The notes beneath the pieces are model-generated. The model searched no databases and was not told the origin of the DNA. It worked only from the letters and a program-made list of their open reading frames with translations. Shown piece by piece: positions 34,041 to 43,058 of a DNA stretch of 64,000 nt (its first letter is position 1; each line of letters opens with the position of its first letter). The stretch lies in contig NZ_LR594659.1 of NCBI RefSeq assembly GCF_901827155.1, forward strand, positions 558,001-622,000, given 5' to 3'. This stretch comes from Variovorax sp. PBL-H6 (GTDB lineage Bacteria > Pseudomonadota > Gammaproteobacteria > Burkholderiales > Burkholderiaceae_C). The translations under genes and the position numbers were made by a program.

Positions 34041-34775
34041 ATGAGCGACGCCAAGCCATTCGCCTTCAGCCAATTCGTTCCGGGCTTCGACTTCCTTCAG
34101 AGCCTCGCGAAGGGTGCTGCCGGCGGCGCCAGCGCCGTGCCCGGCATGCCCAGCCTGTCGAGCTGGGTCGCGCCGACACTGAGCGTGGAGGAAGTCGACA
34201 AGCGCATCCAGGAACTCAAGACGGTGCAGTACTGGCTGGAGCAGAACGGCCACGCACTCAAGGCCACCATCCAGGCACTGGAAGTGCAGAAGATGACACT
34301 GTCGACCCTGCGCGGCATGAATCTGCGCATGGAAGATCTGGCCAATGCCTTCACGCGGCCCGCCGAGCCGCGGCCAGCCTCGGCGGCCCCCGCACCGCAA
34401 GCTCAGGTGCCCGTGCCGGAATCCGAACCCGAGGCCGCTGAGCCGGAGGAGTCAGCCGAAGTGCCGGCGCCCAGGCCCGGCGCCAGGGCGGAGGCCGCCA
34501 ACGGACCTGCCGCGCCGGGTGCTGCCGGGGGCTTGATCGACCCGCTTCAGTGGTGGGGCGCGCTCACGCAGCAGTTCCAGCAGATCGCGAGCTCCGCCTT
34601 GCAGGATGCGTCGCAGCTGAAGATGCCGGCCGTGGCCCAGCCGATCGCGGATGCGATGAGCGAGGCGATGAACGCGGCAGCGCCCCCCGCGGCGCGCAAG
34701 ACAGGCGCCACCGCGAAGAAGGCACCCGCAGCAACCAAGAAAACGGCGGCGCGCAAGCGAACGCGCGCGCGCTGA
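34041..34775 (+). CDS. phaM: PhaM-type polyhydroxyalkanoate granule regulatory protein
   Basis: The 244-residue protein begins with the PhaM core: FVPGFDFLQSLAKG, VDKRIQELKTVQYWLEQNG and MTLSTLRGMNLRMEDLANAF. A Pro/Glu-rich middle follows and then a Lys/Ala-rich tail (about 220-244). PhaM of Ralstonia activates PHB synthase PhaC1 and ties granules to the nucleoid; the tail would bind DNA. Spacing and the basic end agree with the family. AGGAG stands 8 bases upstream. No phaC gene lies nearby. Confidence 0.88.
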   Translation: MSDAKPFAFSQFVPGFDFLQSLAKGAAGGASAVPGMPSLSSWVAPTLSVEEVDKRIQELKTVQYWLEQNGHALKATIQALEVQKMTLSTLRGMNLRMEDLANAFTRPAEPRPASAAPAPQAQVPVPESEPEAAEPEESAEVPAPRPGARAEAANGPAAPGAAGGLIDPLQWWGALTQQFQQIASSALQDASQLKMPAVAQPIADAMSEAMNAAAPPAARKTGATAKKAPAATKKTAARKRTRAR

Positions 34776-34805
34776 TTTGCAACCTTTGCCTGGGAGTCCG
34801 AGGCC

Positions 34806-36074
34806 ATGAAGCTCTTCCCCACGGGCCACGCCACCCATCCCCAATGGCGCATGGCAGCGGGGCTCGTGCTCGCGCAACTGCGCGCGCAGATGGCGCTGCC
34901 GGACTATGCGCGCGCGCCCACGCTGGGCCTGCTCTACATCACGGACCACTACGCCGCGGAGGCGCAGGAGATCCTCGATCACCTGGGCGCCGAGCTGCCC
35001 GAGATCACCGACTGGTCCGGCACCGTCGGCATCGGCGTGTCGGCCAACAATGCCGAATACTTCGACGAGCCCGCGCTGTCGGTCATGCTGTGCATGCTTC
35101 CGAGCGACCAGTACCGCGTGTTCTCGGGCGTGGCGCCGCTGGCCGGCTCCGAAATGAGCGGCTTCGCGGCCCACACGGCCCTGGTGCATGCCGATCCCGG
35201 CACGCCGGACCTGCCGGAACTGGTGGCCGAAATGGCAGGGCGCACCGACACCGGCTACCTTTTCGGTGGCCTGTCATCGGGGCGCAACGGGGCGCTCCAG
35301 TTCGCGATCGGCGGTAACGGCAACATCCGCGGCCACGGAGCCGCGAGCGGTGTTTTCTCGGGCGGCCTGTCGGGCGTGGCCTTCGGCGATGGCGTGCGCC
35401 TGGTGTCGCGTGTCACCCAGGGCTGCCAGCCGGTCTCGCGCGAACGGGAGATCACCGAAGCCGAAGGCAACCTGCTGCTCGGGCTCGACGGCGAGCCGGC
35501 GCTCGACGTGCTGCTGGCCGAGCTCGGTGTATCGCTGGAGGCGCCGCAGGAAGCGATCGAGGCGGTGCGTGCCACGCTGGTAGGACTGGTCGACGCCGGC
35601 AGCGACGGCATCCGGCGCACCGGCGACCTGGGCGCCGACGTGCTGGTGCGCCACATCATCGGCCTCGATCCCACCCGCCGCGGGATCGCCATCGCGGACG
35701 TGGCGGAGTCGGGCATGCGCATGAGCTTCGTGCGCCGGAACGCGCAGGCCGCGCGTGCCGACCTGATGCGCATCTGCGCCGAGGTCCGCGAGGAACTCGA
35801 GCCGCAGGAGCAGACGCTCGCGACAGCGCGCGCCGTGGCCGCCGGCGAAGCAGAGGCCGCTCCTCATCCGGCGCGCCGCATTGCGGGCGCCGTGTACGTG
35901 AGCTGCTCGGGGCGGGGCGGTCCGCATTTCGGCGCGCCGGGCGCCGAGCTGCAGATCGTGCGCCATGCGCTCGGCGACGTGCCGCTGGTCGGCTTCTTCG
36001 CTGCCGGCGAGATCGCGCGGCACCATCTGTATGGCTACACGGGCGTGTTGACCGTGTTCGCCGCAAACGATTAG
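34806..36074 (+). CDS. FIST-domain sensory protein
   Basis: The 422-residue soluble protein contains FIST_N (about 20-235, LGLLYITDHYAAEAQEILDH, GVSANNAEYFDE) and FIST_C (about 245-400, ending GAELQIVRHALGDVPLVGFF and the conserved Gly/His part). FIST proteins are thought to sense small ligands such as amino acids. No output domain or kinase is fused or adjacent. It starts 30 bases after phaM and overlaps the convergent M20 gene by 4 bases. Confidence 0.88.
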   Translation: MKLFPTGHATHPQWRMAAGLVLAQLRAQMALPDYARAPTLGLLYITDHYAAEAQEILDHLGAELPEITDWSGTVGIGVSANNAEYFDEPALSVMLCMLPSDQYRVFSGVAPLAGSEMSGFAAHTALVHADPGTPDLPELVAEMAGRTDTGYLFGGLSSGRNGALQFAIGGNGNIRGHGAASGVFSGGLSGVAFGDGVRLVSRVTQGCQPVSREREITEAEGNLLLGLDGEPALDVLLAELGVSLEAPQEAIEAVRATLVGLVDAGSDGIRRTGDLGADVLVRHIIGLDPTRRGIAIADVAESGMRMSFVRRNAQAARADLMRICAEVREELEPQEQTLATARAVAAGEAEAAPHPARRIAGAVYVSCSGRGGPHFGAPGAELQIVRHALGDVPLVGFFAAGEIARHHLYGYTGVLTVFAAND

Positions 36075-37243
36075 CGCAAAAAGCGCTCGGCCAGGAGCAC
36101 CCAGTAGGCCGCGCCGATCGCGACGTTGCCGTCGTTGAAGTCGTAACCGGGGTTGTGCACCATGCAGGCGCCGTGGCTGTCGCCTTCGCCATTGCCGATC
36201 AGCAGGTAGCTCCCGGGTACGTGCTCCAGCATGAAGGCAAAGTCCTCGCTTCCCGGCAATGCCGGAGCCTGCAGCGTGACGCGTTCGGGCCCCAGCAGCT
36301 CCAGCGCCACCTCGCGCGCAAAGGCGGTCTCCTGCGGCGTATTGACCAGCACCGCGTAACCGGGCCGCCAGTCGATCTGCGCCTGGACGCCGAAGCTTTC
36401 GGCCTGGGCCGCGATCAGGGCCTTGATGCGTTCCTCCAATCGGCTTCGCACATCGCGGTCGAGCGCGCGCACGCTGAGCTCCAGCGTGGCGCTTTGCGGG
36501 ATCACGTTGTTGGCCTTGCCCGCATGGATGGCGCCGACCGTCACCACCGCCATCTGCAGCGGGTCGATGTTGCGCGATACCACCGTCTGGAGCGCCATCA
36601 CGATGCTGGCCGCCGCCACGATGGGGTCCGCCGTGCAATGCGGCATGGCGCCGTGGCCGCCGATGCCGGTGAGCGTGACGGTCGCGTAGTCGGAAGAGGC
36701 CATCGCCGGCCCTTCGCGCAGCGCCAGCCGGCCCTGCGCCAGGCCGGGCATGTTGTGCATCGCGAAGATGGCGTCGCACGGGTACTTGTCGAACAGGCCT
36801 TGCTCCATCATGCGCACCGCCCCGCCGCCGCCTTCTTCGGCCGGCTGGAAGATCAGGTTCAGCGTGCCGGAAAAGCGCCCGCGCTCGGCCAGGTGGTGCG
36901 CGGCGGCCAGCAGCATCGCGGTGTGGCCGTCGTGGCCGCAGGCGTGCATCACCCCGGCGTGGCTGCTGGCGTAGGCCAGGCCGGTGGCTTCGTCGATGGG
37001 CAGCGCGTCCATGTCGGCGCGCAGGCCCAGGCGGCGTTCGCCGTCGCCACGCACCAGCCGGCCCACCACGCCGGTGCCGCCGAGGCCGCGCTCGACCTGG
37101 TAGCCCCAGGCATCGAGCCGCTCGGCGACAAGAGCCGAGGTGCGGTGCTCGTCGAAGCCGAGCTCGGGATGACGGTGGATGTCGCGGCGGATGTCGATGA
37201 AGGCATCGGCCTGTGCGTGCAGGTCTTCGAGAAGTGTGCTCAT
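36071..37243 (-). CDS. M20-family amidohydrolase (hippurate hydrolase-like)
   Basis: The 390-residue metallopeptidase has HACGHDGHTAMLLAAAHHL with metal-binding His and Asp, EEGGGGAVRMMEQGLF, and the lid-domain segment TGIGGHGAMPHCTADPIV. These are the marks of the M20D group that cuts acyl-amino acids, for example hippurate or IAA conjugates. It follows the Bug gene by 9 bases on the same strand, so uptake and hydrolysis of an amide substrate are probably linked. No signal peptide is present, so it acts in the cytoplasm. Confidence 0.9.
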   Translation of the reverse strand: MSTLLEDLHAQADAFIDIRRDIHRHPELGFDEHRTSALVAERLDAWGYQVERGLGGTGVVGRLVRGDGERRLGLRADMDALPIDEATGLAYASSHAGVMHACGHDGHTAMLLAAAHHLAERGRFSGTLNLIFQPAEEGGGGAVRMMEQGLFDKYPCDAIFAMHNMPGLAQGRLALREGPAMASSDYATVTLTGIGGHGAMPHCTADPIVAAASIVMALQTVVSRNIDPLQMAVVTVGAIHAGKANNVIPQSATLELSVRALDRDVRSRLEERIKALIAAQAESFGVQAQIDWRPGYAVLVNTPQETAFAREVALELLGPERVTLQAPALPGSEDFAFMLEHVPGSYLLIGNGEGDSHGACMVHNPGYDFNDGNVAIGAAYWVLLAERFLR

Positions 37244-37252
37244 GGATTCAGC

Positions 37253-38236
37253 TTACTGCGGCTGCAGGTGAATGGACTTGGCGATCTCCCGATAGCGCGC
37301 GGTCTCGGCCTCGAAGAACTTCGCGGATTCGGCCAGCGACATCGGCGGCGATGCGACCTGCGTCTGCGCTGCGAGCTGCGTGCGCACGCTTGGATCCTTC
37401 AGGGTCGCGCCGATGGCCTTGTGCAGCTTCTGCACCACGTCATCCGGCGTGTTCTTTGGCACCATGAAGCCGCTCCAGGTCTTGTAGGCGAAGTTCTTCA
37501 GCTCCTTGCCTTCGCTGGCGGTAGGCACGTTCTTCAGCAGCTCGGAGCGTTGCGCGCCGAGCTGGCCGATCACCTTGAGCCGGCCCTGCTCGGCCAGCGC
37601 GCCCATCGCGGCGCTGTACACCAGCACGGCGAAGTCCACCTGCCCGCCGCCAAGGTCCTGCAGCAGCGGCGCGTTGCCCTTGTAGGGCGCGTGCATCAGC
37701 TTGATGCCCGCGTCCTGTTGCACCTTCTCCAGGATCAGGTGGTAGAGCGAGCCGACGCCGACGCTCCCGTACGAGAGCGGCTTGTCGGCCGACTTGCGCG
37801 CCAGCGCGATGAGCTCATCCACGCTGTTGGCCGGCAGGTCCTTGCGGGCAACGAAGACCATCACGGCGTCAGCCACGGGATGCACCAGGCGAAAGTCCTC
37901 GGCCTTGAGCTTGACGGCCGCGTTGGCCAGCGGCGAAAGGATCACCTCGTTGGGCGAGCCCTGGAAGATGTAGTAGCCATCGGCCGGCGCCGCCAGCACT
38001 TTCTGCGCCGCCATTGCACCGCTCACGCCGCCCAGGTTCTCGACCAGCACCTGCTGGCCCAGCTCCTTGGCCAACGGGATCGTGAAGATGCGCGCTGTCG
38101 CGTCTGAAGGTCCGCCGGCCGGATACGGAACCATCAGGTTGACGGGCTTGGCCGGGTAGCCCTGGGCCAAGGCCGTACCGGCGGCCAGCAGCAGGCCACA
38201 GGCGAGGAGGTGCGAACGCTGAAAGAACGATGTCAT
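37253..38236 (-). CDS. Bug/TctC-family periplasmic substrate-binding protein
   Basis: The 327-residue receptor has a signal peptide (cleavage near ALAQGY) and the Bug pattern VNLMVPYPAGGPSDATARIF and LVENLGGVSGAMAAQKVL. It should bind a carboxylate or acyl-amino acid for the downstream M20 enzyme. A divergent LysR gene and an inverted repeat in the 130-base gap indicate LysR control. No TctAB permease is present here. Confidence 0.9.
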   Translation of the reverse strand: MTSFFQRSHLLACGLLLAAGTALAQGYPAKPVNLMVPYPAGGPSDATARIFTIPLAKELGQQVLVENLGGVSGAMAAQKVLAAPADGYYIFQGSPNEVILSPLANAAVKLKAEDFRLVHPVADAVMVFVARKDLPANSVDELIALARKSADKPLSYGSVGVGSLYHLILEKVQQDAGIKLMHAPYKGNAPLLQDLGGGQVDFAVLVYSAAMGALAEQGRLKVIGQLGAQRSELLKNVPTASEGKELKNFAYKTWSGFMVPKNTPDDVVQKLHKAIGATLKDPSVRTQLAAQTQVASPPMSLAESAKFFEAETARYREIAKSIHLQPQ

Positions 38237-38307
38237 CGGAACTCCGGTTGTGCACCGGCGCGATTGCCGGAGGCCAACGAATCCTAGGAGTGGAAACGTT
38301 GAACGTC

Positions 38308-38348
38308 CAATGCATTGTTGGCTGCATTAGCATGAGTTCAATGCAGCC
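38308..38348. promoter_or_regulatory. LysR-type operator region
   Basis: The divergent gap holds the palindrome CAATGCATTG (38308-38317) and, next to it, an inverted repeat GGCTGCATT / AATGCAGCC (38320-38328 with 38340-38348, 11-bp spacer) of the T-N11-A kind. Both fit LysR autoregulation and control of the Bug/M20 operon. Confidence 0.6.
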
Positions 38349-38366
38349 ACTCCGCAGAGCTTCTTC

Positions 38367-39251
38367 ATGACGCTGGTTCAACTCAGGCACCTCATTTCGC
38401 TGGCCCACACAGGCTCGTTCAGCCAGTCCGCGCAGGCCCTGCATCTGACGCAGCCGGCCTTGAGCCGCAGCATCCGCGCGCTGGAGGACGAACTGGGCAT
38501 GCCGCTGTTCGACCGCGTGGGTCGCCGCAACGAGCTCACCGCCTTCGGCCGCGAGGTCCTGGAGCGCTCGCGCCACCTCGTCTTCGAGGCCGACGAGCTG
38601 CGCGACAGCGGCCGCCGGTTGCGCGAAGGAGAGGGCGGCACCGTGCGCATTGGCATGGGCTCGGGTCCGGGCGCGATGCTGATGACGCCTTACCTGATGT
38701 ACATGGCCGAGAACCACCCGAAGATGCGCGTGGCGGTGGCGCGCGGCGGCACCGATCTGCTCGTGCAGTCGCTGCGTGCGCGCAGCCTCGATGCGCTGGT
38801 GGTCGATGCGTTCTCCCTGAAGCCCGCGCCCGACCTCGAACTCGGGCTGGTGCGCAACATGCGCGGCACCTTCATGTGCCGGCGCGGCCATCCGCTCACG
38901 CGGCTGCGCACCGGCGTGTCCTTCGAGGCGGTGCAGCGCTACCCGATCGCCTCGACGCCGCTGAGCGACCAGGTGGCACGCACGCTGGTCGAGGCCTACG
39001 GCCCGGAAGCGCACCCTTCCCATTGCGTGACCCTGCAATGCGAGGAGGTGCCCAGCCTGGTGGAAGTCGTGCGACGCAGCGATGCCGTGCTGCTGGCCAT
39101 CCGCGCGGCGGCGCCCGACCTGGTCGAGATGAAGATGACGCCGCCGCTTGATGGTATGGCTCGCTTCGGGCTCGTGACCTTGCGCCGGCGAACCGAGGCG
39201 CCGGCGCTGGCCGTCCTGCGCACGCTGATGCAGGCGATCATGCGGGACTGA
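38367..39251 (+). CDS. LysR-family transcriptional regulator
   Basis: The 294-residue protein has the winged helix-turn-helix at 1-65 (QLRHLISLAHTGSFSQSAQA, LTQPALSRSIRALEDELGMP) and the substrate-binding domain after residue 90. It is divergent from the Bug-M20 operon and most likely controls it, with the acyl-amino acid or its product as effector. An inverted repeat ends 18 bases before the ATG. Confidence 0.9.
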   Translation: MTLVQLRHLISLAHTGSFSQSAQALHLTQPALSRSIRALEDELGMPLFDRVGRRNELTAFGREVLERSRHLVFEADELRDSGRRLREGEGGTVRIGMGSGPGAMLMTPYLMYMAENHPKMRVAVARGGTDLLVQSLRARSLDALVVDAFSLKPAPDLELGLVRNMRGTFMCRRGHPLTRLRTGVSFEAVQRYPIASTPLSDQVARTLVEAYGPEAHPSHCVTLQCEEVPSLVEVVRRSDAVLLAIRAAAPDLVEMKMTPPLDGMARFGLVTLRRRTEAPALAVLRTLMQAIMRD

Positions 39252-39372
39252 AGATCAGGCGCCAGCGAAGCGCTGCACCCGTGTGGCGTCGCCGTCACCG
39301 CGGGCGAGTTCTTCGACGCGCCGCACGGTGGCCTCGCAGCGGATGTGCTGAGGTCGCGGCAAAGTGGGCTCA

Positions 39373-40104
39373 TCAACGCCGCAGCCGTGTGAACAGCTCG
39401 AATTCCCAGTTGCGCATGCCCAGCAGCAGCGTGTAGCCCTCGCGCTCCTTGGGAGAGAGCTTCTGGTCGGTCTGGTGCTGCTGCGCGAAATCCTGCGCCA
39501 CGCGCTGCAGGCGATCGAGAAAGGCCGGCGCCAGCGACTTGCTGATCGAACCGTGCACCAGCAGCAGGCCCTCGGCCGGCCCATCAAAGCCCCCGCGGTA
39601 ATAGTCCAGCACCACGTTCTCGCGGAAGAAATCCATCACCGGCCCGTGCGGGCGCCAGCGGAAGGTCTTGGCCAGCTTGAGTCGGTAGCGGTTGAGCGGC
39701 CTGAGCTCGATGATGCCGATGCGGTCCAGCTGCGCCAGGTAGCCGATGCACTCGGCATCGGTCAGGCGGTAGGCGGCAACGATCTGCTCCAGTGTCCACT
39801 GGCTCAGTACACAGATGGCCATGAGCAGCAGCTTCTTGTCCTTGACCACGGCCTTCTCCTGCTCCAGCGTCAGCTCCTTGAGCAGCGGCTGTGCGTCGGC
39901 GACGCGTCGGGCCAGTTCCGCGAAGTCGATCTTCAGGGCGCGGCAGATCGCGTCGACCCGGGTCAGAGGCATGTCGCCCTTGGCCAGCATGCGCTTGACG
40001 CTCGACTCGGCCATGTCCAGCGACTTGGCGAGGTCCGCATAGGTCATGCGTGCCGTTTTGAGTTCGTTCTTGAGAGCCTGGATGAGATCGACGGTGGTGC
40101 TCAT
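39373..40104 (-). CDS. XRE-type helix-turn-helix regulator
   Basis: The 243-residue protein starts with a Cro/C1-type helix-turn-helix (about 20-60, MTYADLAKSLDMAESSVKRM) and continues with a longer winged part (about 90-170) that contains WTLEQIVAAYRLTDAECIGY. No known ligand domain is recognisable. Direct repeats and the inverted pieces GGTAT/ATACC before its start hint at autoregulation. The 121-base gap to the LysR gene shows no gene. It is divergent from the ceramidase-like gene. Confidence 0.78.
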   Translation of the reverse strand: MSTTVDLIQALKNELKTARMTYADLAKSLDMAESSVKRMLAKGDMPLTRVDAICRALKIDFAELARRVADAQPLLKELTLEQEKAVVKDKKLLLMAICVLSQWTLEQIVAAYRLTDAECIGYLAQLDRIGIIELRPLNRYRLKLAKTFRWRPHGPVMDFFRENVVLDYYRGGFDGPAEGLLLVHGSISKSLAPAFLDRLQRVAQDFAQQHQTDQKLSPKEREGYTLLLGMRNWEFELFTRLRR

Positions 40105-40227
40105 GGCGTTGGGTATTGCGGCTCGATACCAAAGGGCGTGAATAAGTACTCCGTATCGATTCTCGATGCTGCTGGAGGCGCTGGCAACCTACATTCCGCG
40201 GAACCGACATCCACCACCGGAGCCGCC

Positions 40228-41070
40228 ATGTCCCCGTTGTCTCTTCTCTCCCGCCGCGAACGTGCTCTGCTGCTCTTCTTCACGTTGCTCCTGCTGACAG
40301 GCGTGTTCGGGCCCGCGCTGGTCGCGCCTGGGGTCGGCAGCGAGCCCTTTGCCGACGAGCGCGGCTGGGCCGGACTGCCGCACGCCATGGACGTGTTGAG
40401 CAACCTGCCCTTCGCGGCACTCGGCGTCTGGGGCCTGCGCTGGCTGCACTGGTACGACCGGACGCACGAGCACGTGCAGGACGCGGCGCCCCTGCACCCT
40501 GCGACGCAGCCGCCTGTCAACCTGCTCGACTGCGCCTGGATGTTCTTTGCCGGCTTGGTCCTTACGGCCGCGGGCTCGGCCTTCTACCATCTGCAACCCG
40601 ACGCCGTGCGCCTCGCTGCCGACCGTGCCGGGATGACGGTGGCCTTCGCCGGATTGATCGGTTGCGCCGTTTGCGAGCGGGTCAGCGCGCGCGCCGGATG
40701 GCTCGTCGCCTGGTTCGTGCTTGCAGTCGGCTTGTTGGCAGTCGCGGTCTGTCACGCCACGGGCAACGTGCTGCCCTGGGCGCTGGTCCAGTTCGGCGGC
40801 ATGTTGCTGGTGCTCGCGCTGGCGCTGGTCAGGCCCGGCCAGGGCGCCATTGGCCTCCGGCTGGGATGGGTGATCTTTTTCTATGCCATGGCCAAGCTCT
40901 TCGAGCTCGCGGACCAGGCCATCTACGAGGCGACGCACCATCTGTTGGCAGGCCACAGCCTCAAGCACCTGACGGCCGCACTGGCTGCGTTGCCGGTTCT
41001 GCACGCGCTCCAGGCCATGGGGCGCGAGACGCTGCGGCACAATTCGGGCGGGGCCGCAGTGACGGCCTGA
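40228..41070 (+). CDS. Ceramidase-like (CREST superfamily) membrane protein
   Basis: The 280-residue product has about seven membrane segments. Polar residues inside helices match the CREST metal-hydrolase pattern: Ser and His in GSAFYHLQPD, Asp in AADRAGM, and two His in HSLKHLTAALAAL near the end. Eukaryotic relatives are alkaline ceramidases; bacterial ones may hydrolyse amide- or ester-linked lipids. ATG 40228 is chosen as the first Met before the first helix. The next gene, an acyltransferase fusion, is 23 bases downstream, so lipid work is likely. Confidence 0.72.
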   Translation: MSPLSLLSRRERALLLFFTLLLLTGVFGPALVAPGVGSEPFADERGWAGLPHAMDVLSNLPFAALGVWGLRWLHWYDRTHEHVQDAAPLHPATQPPVNLLDCAWMFFAGLVLTAAGSAFYHLQPDAVRLAADRAGMTVAFAGLIGCAVCERVSARAGWLVAWFVLAVGLLAVAVCHATGNVLPWALVQFGGMLLVLALALVRPGQGAIGLRLGWVIFFYAMAKLFELADQAIYEATHHLLAGHSLKHLTAALAALPVLHALQAMGRETLRHNSGGAAVTA

Positions 41071-41093
41071 GGAGCCCGCCAGGGAGATTTCGA

Positions 41094-43058
41094 ATGACCG
41101 CATCCACCGATACCTCCCCGCTCGTCGGCGCGCCGGCGCCGAACTCCCACGCCAACCAGTTCTCCCTGCTCGGCCAGCGGCGCTTCGCGCCCTTCTTCTG
41201 GACCCAGTTCGCAGGCGCGGCGAATGACAACCTGTTCAAGTTCGCCTTCACGGTGATGGTGACCTACCAGCTGCAGCTCGACTGGATGCCGCCGGCCATG
41301 GCGGGCCTGGTGATCGGTGCGTTGTTCATCCTGCCCTTCCTGCTGTTTTCGGCGACCGCGGGGCAGCTCACCGACAAGTACGACAAGACGAAGATGATCC
41401 GCTTCGTCAAGAACCTCGAGATCGCGATCATGGTGCTGGCCGCGTGGGGCTTCATCCGTGGCGATGCGGTGCTGCTGCTGGGCTGCGTGTTCCTGATGGG
41501 GCTCCATTCGACGCTCTTCGGCCCCGTCAAGTTCGCCTACCTGCCGCAGGTGCTCGATGCGCGCGAGCTCACCGGCGGCAACGGCATGGTCGAGATGGGC
41601 ACCTTCGTCGCCATCCTGTTGGGGCAGGTGGCCGGCGGTCTGCTGGTCGCGCTGCCGGGCATCGGGCATACCACCGTGGCGGTGGCTTGCCTGCTGCTGG
41701 CGCTGGTGGGGCGCGGCGTGGCGCAGGCTATTCCGCCTGCGCCAGCGACCGACCCGGGCCTGGCGATCCACTGGAACCCGGTGGCCGAGACCTGGCGCAA
41801 CCTGCGGCTTGCGCACGGCAACGTGGTGGTGTTCCGTTCGCTGCTGGGCATTTCGTGGATGTGGTTCTTCGGCGCCGTCTTCCTGAGCCAGTTCCCGAGC
41901 TTCGCCAAGGAAGTGCTGCATGGCAACGAGCAGGTTGCCTCGCTGCTGCTGGTGGTGTTCTCGGTCGGCATCGGCATCGGATCGCTGCTGTGCGAAACGC
42001 TGAGCCGCCGCCAGGTAGAAATCGGCTTGGTGCCGCTGGGCGCGATCGGAATGAGCGTGTTCGCCATCGACCTCTATTTCGCCGCGCGCGGCTTGCCGCC
42101 CGCGGCCGAGATGGGCTTGCAAAGCTTCGTGGCCCAGGCGCCGCACTGGCGGGTGATGGCCGACCTGGGCCTGCTTTCGCTCTTCGCTGGCCTCTACAGC
42201 GTGCCGATGTACGCACTGATCCAGCTGCGCAGCCAGGCCACGCACCGTGCTCGCATCATTGCGGCCAACAACATCCTCAACGCGCTCTTCATGATCGCCA
42301 GCGCGGTGATTGCGGGGGTGCTGCTCAAGACCGGCTTCACCATCCCGCAGATCTTTCTCTTCACGGGCATCGCCAATGCAGTGGTGGCCTTCTACATCTT
42401 CATGCTGGTGCCGGAATACCTGCTGCGCTTCGTCGCGTGGGTGCTGACGCGCCTGGTCTACCGCTTCGAGGTCAAGGGCGAGGAGCACATCCCGGCCGAA
42501 GGCGCCGCCGTGCTGGTCTGCAACCATGTGAGCTTCATCGACGCGGTATTGCTGATGGCCGCCAGCCCCCGCCCCATCCGCTTCATCATGGACCACCGGA
42601 TCTTTCGCGTGCCGGTGCTCGGCTGGCTCTTCCGCCTGGCGAAGGCCATTCCCATTGCGCCGCAAAAGGAAGATCCGGATGCTTACGAGGCGGCCTTCGC
42701 GAGTGCGGTGCAGGTGCTGCGCGAGGGCGACCTGCTCGCCATTTTTCCCGAGGGCGCGATCACGCGCGACGGCACGCTGCAGACCTTCAAGGGCGGCGTG
42801 ATGAAGATCCTGGATGACGCCCGCGCCGAAGGCGTCGACGCACCGGTCGTCCCGATGGCGCTGACCAATCTCTGGGGTTCCTATTTCAGCCGCTTCGAGG
42901 TTCGGGACGGCAAGCGCGTCGCGATGGTGCGTCCCTTCCGGCGCGGCTTCTTCAGCCGGGTCGGGCTCCATGTCGGCAGCGCCATGGCGCACGCGGAAGT
43001 CCAGCCCGAATCCCTGCAGCGGCGCGTGAGCGGGCTGCTGGGGAGCCAGCCGGCCTGA
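41094..43058 (+). CDS. LplT-like MFS transporter fused to a PlsC-type acyltransferase
   Basis: Residues 1-440 form a 12-helix major-facilitator domain (AGAANDNLFKFAFTVMV, FLMGLHSTLFGPVKFAYLPQ) of the lysophospholipid transporter LplT type. Residues 450-654 form a 1-acyl-glycerol-3-phosphate acyltransferase domain with the motif NHVSFIDAVLL (HX4D) and FPEGAITRDG. In E. coli the matching genes are lplT and aas, the latter with acyltransferase plus acyl-ACP synthetase; here the synthetase domain is absent. The protein should flip lysolipids inward and re-acylate them. AGGGAG precedes the ATG. Confidence 0.88.
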   Translation: MTASTDTSPLVGAPAPNSHANQFSLLGQRRFAPFFWTQFAGAANDNLFKFAFTVMVTYQLQLDWMPPAMAGLVIGALFILPFLLFSATAGQLTDKYDKTKMIRFVKNLEIAIMVLAAWGFIRGDAVLLLGCVFLMGLHSTLFGPVKFAYLPQVLDARELTGGNGMVEMGTFVAILLGQVAGGLLVALPGIGHTTVAVACLLLALVGRGVAQAIPPAPATDPGLAIHWNPVAETWRNLRLAHGNVVVFRSLLGISWMWFFGAVFLSQFPSFAKEVLHGNEQVASLLLVVFSVGIGIGSLLCETLSRRQVEIGLVPLGAIGMSVFAIDLYFAARGLPPAAEMGLQSFVAQAPHWRVMADLGLLSLFAGLYSVPMYALIQLRSQATHRARIIAANNILNALFMIASAVIAGVLLKTGFTIPQIFLFTGIANAVVAFYIFMLVPEYLLRFVAWVLTRLVYRFEVKGEEHIPAEGAAVLVCNHVSFIDAVLLMAASPRPIRFIMDHRIFRVPVLGWLFRLAKAIPIAPQKEDPDAYEAAFASAVQVLREGDLLAIFPEGAITRDGTLQTFKGGVMKILDDARAEGVDAPVVPMALTNLWGSYFSRFEVRDGKRVAMVRPFRRGFFSRVGLHVGSAMAHAEVQPESLQRRVSGLLGSQPA

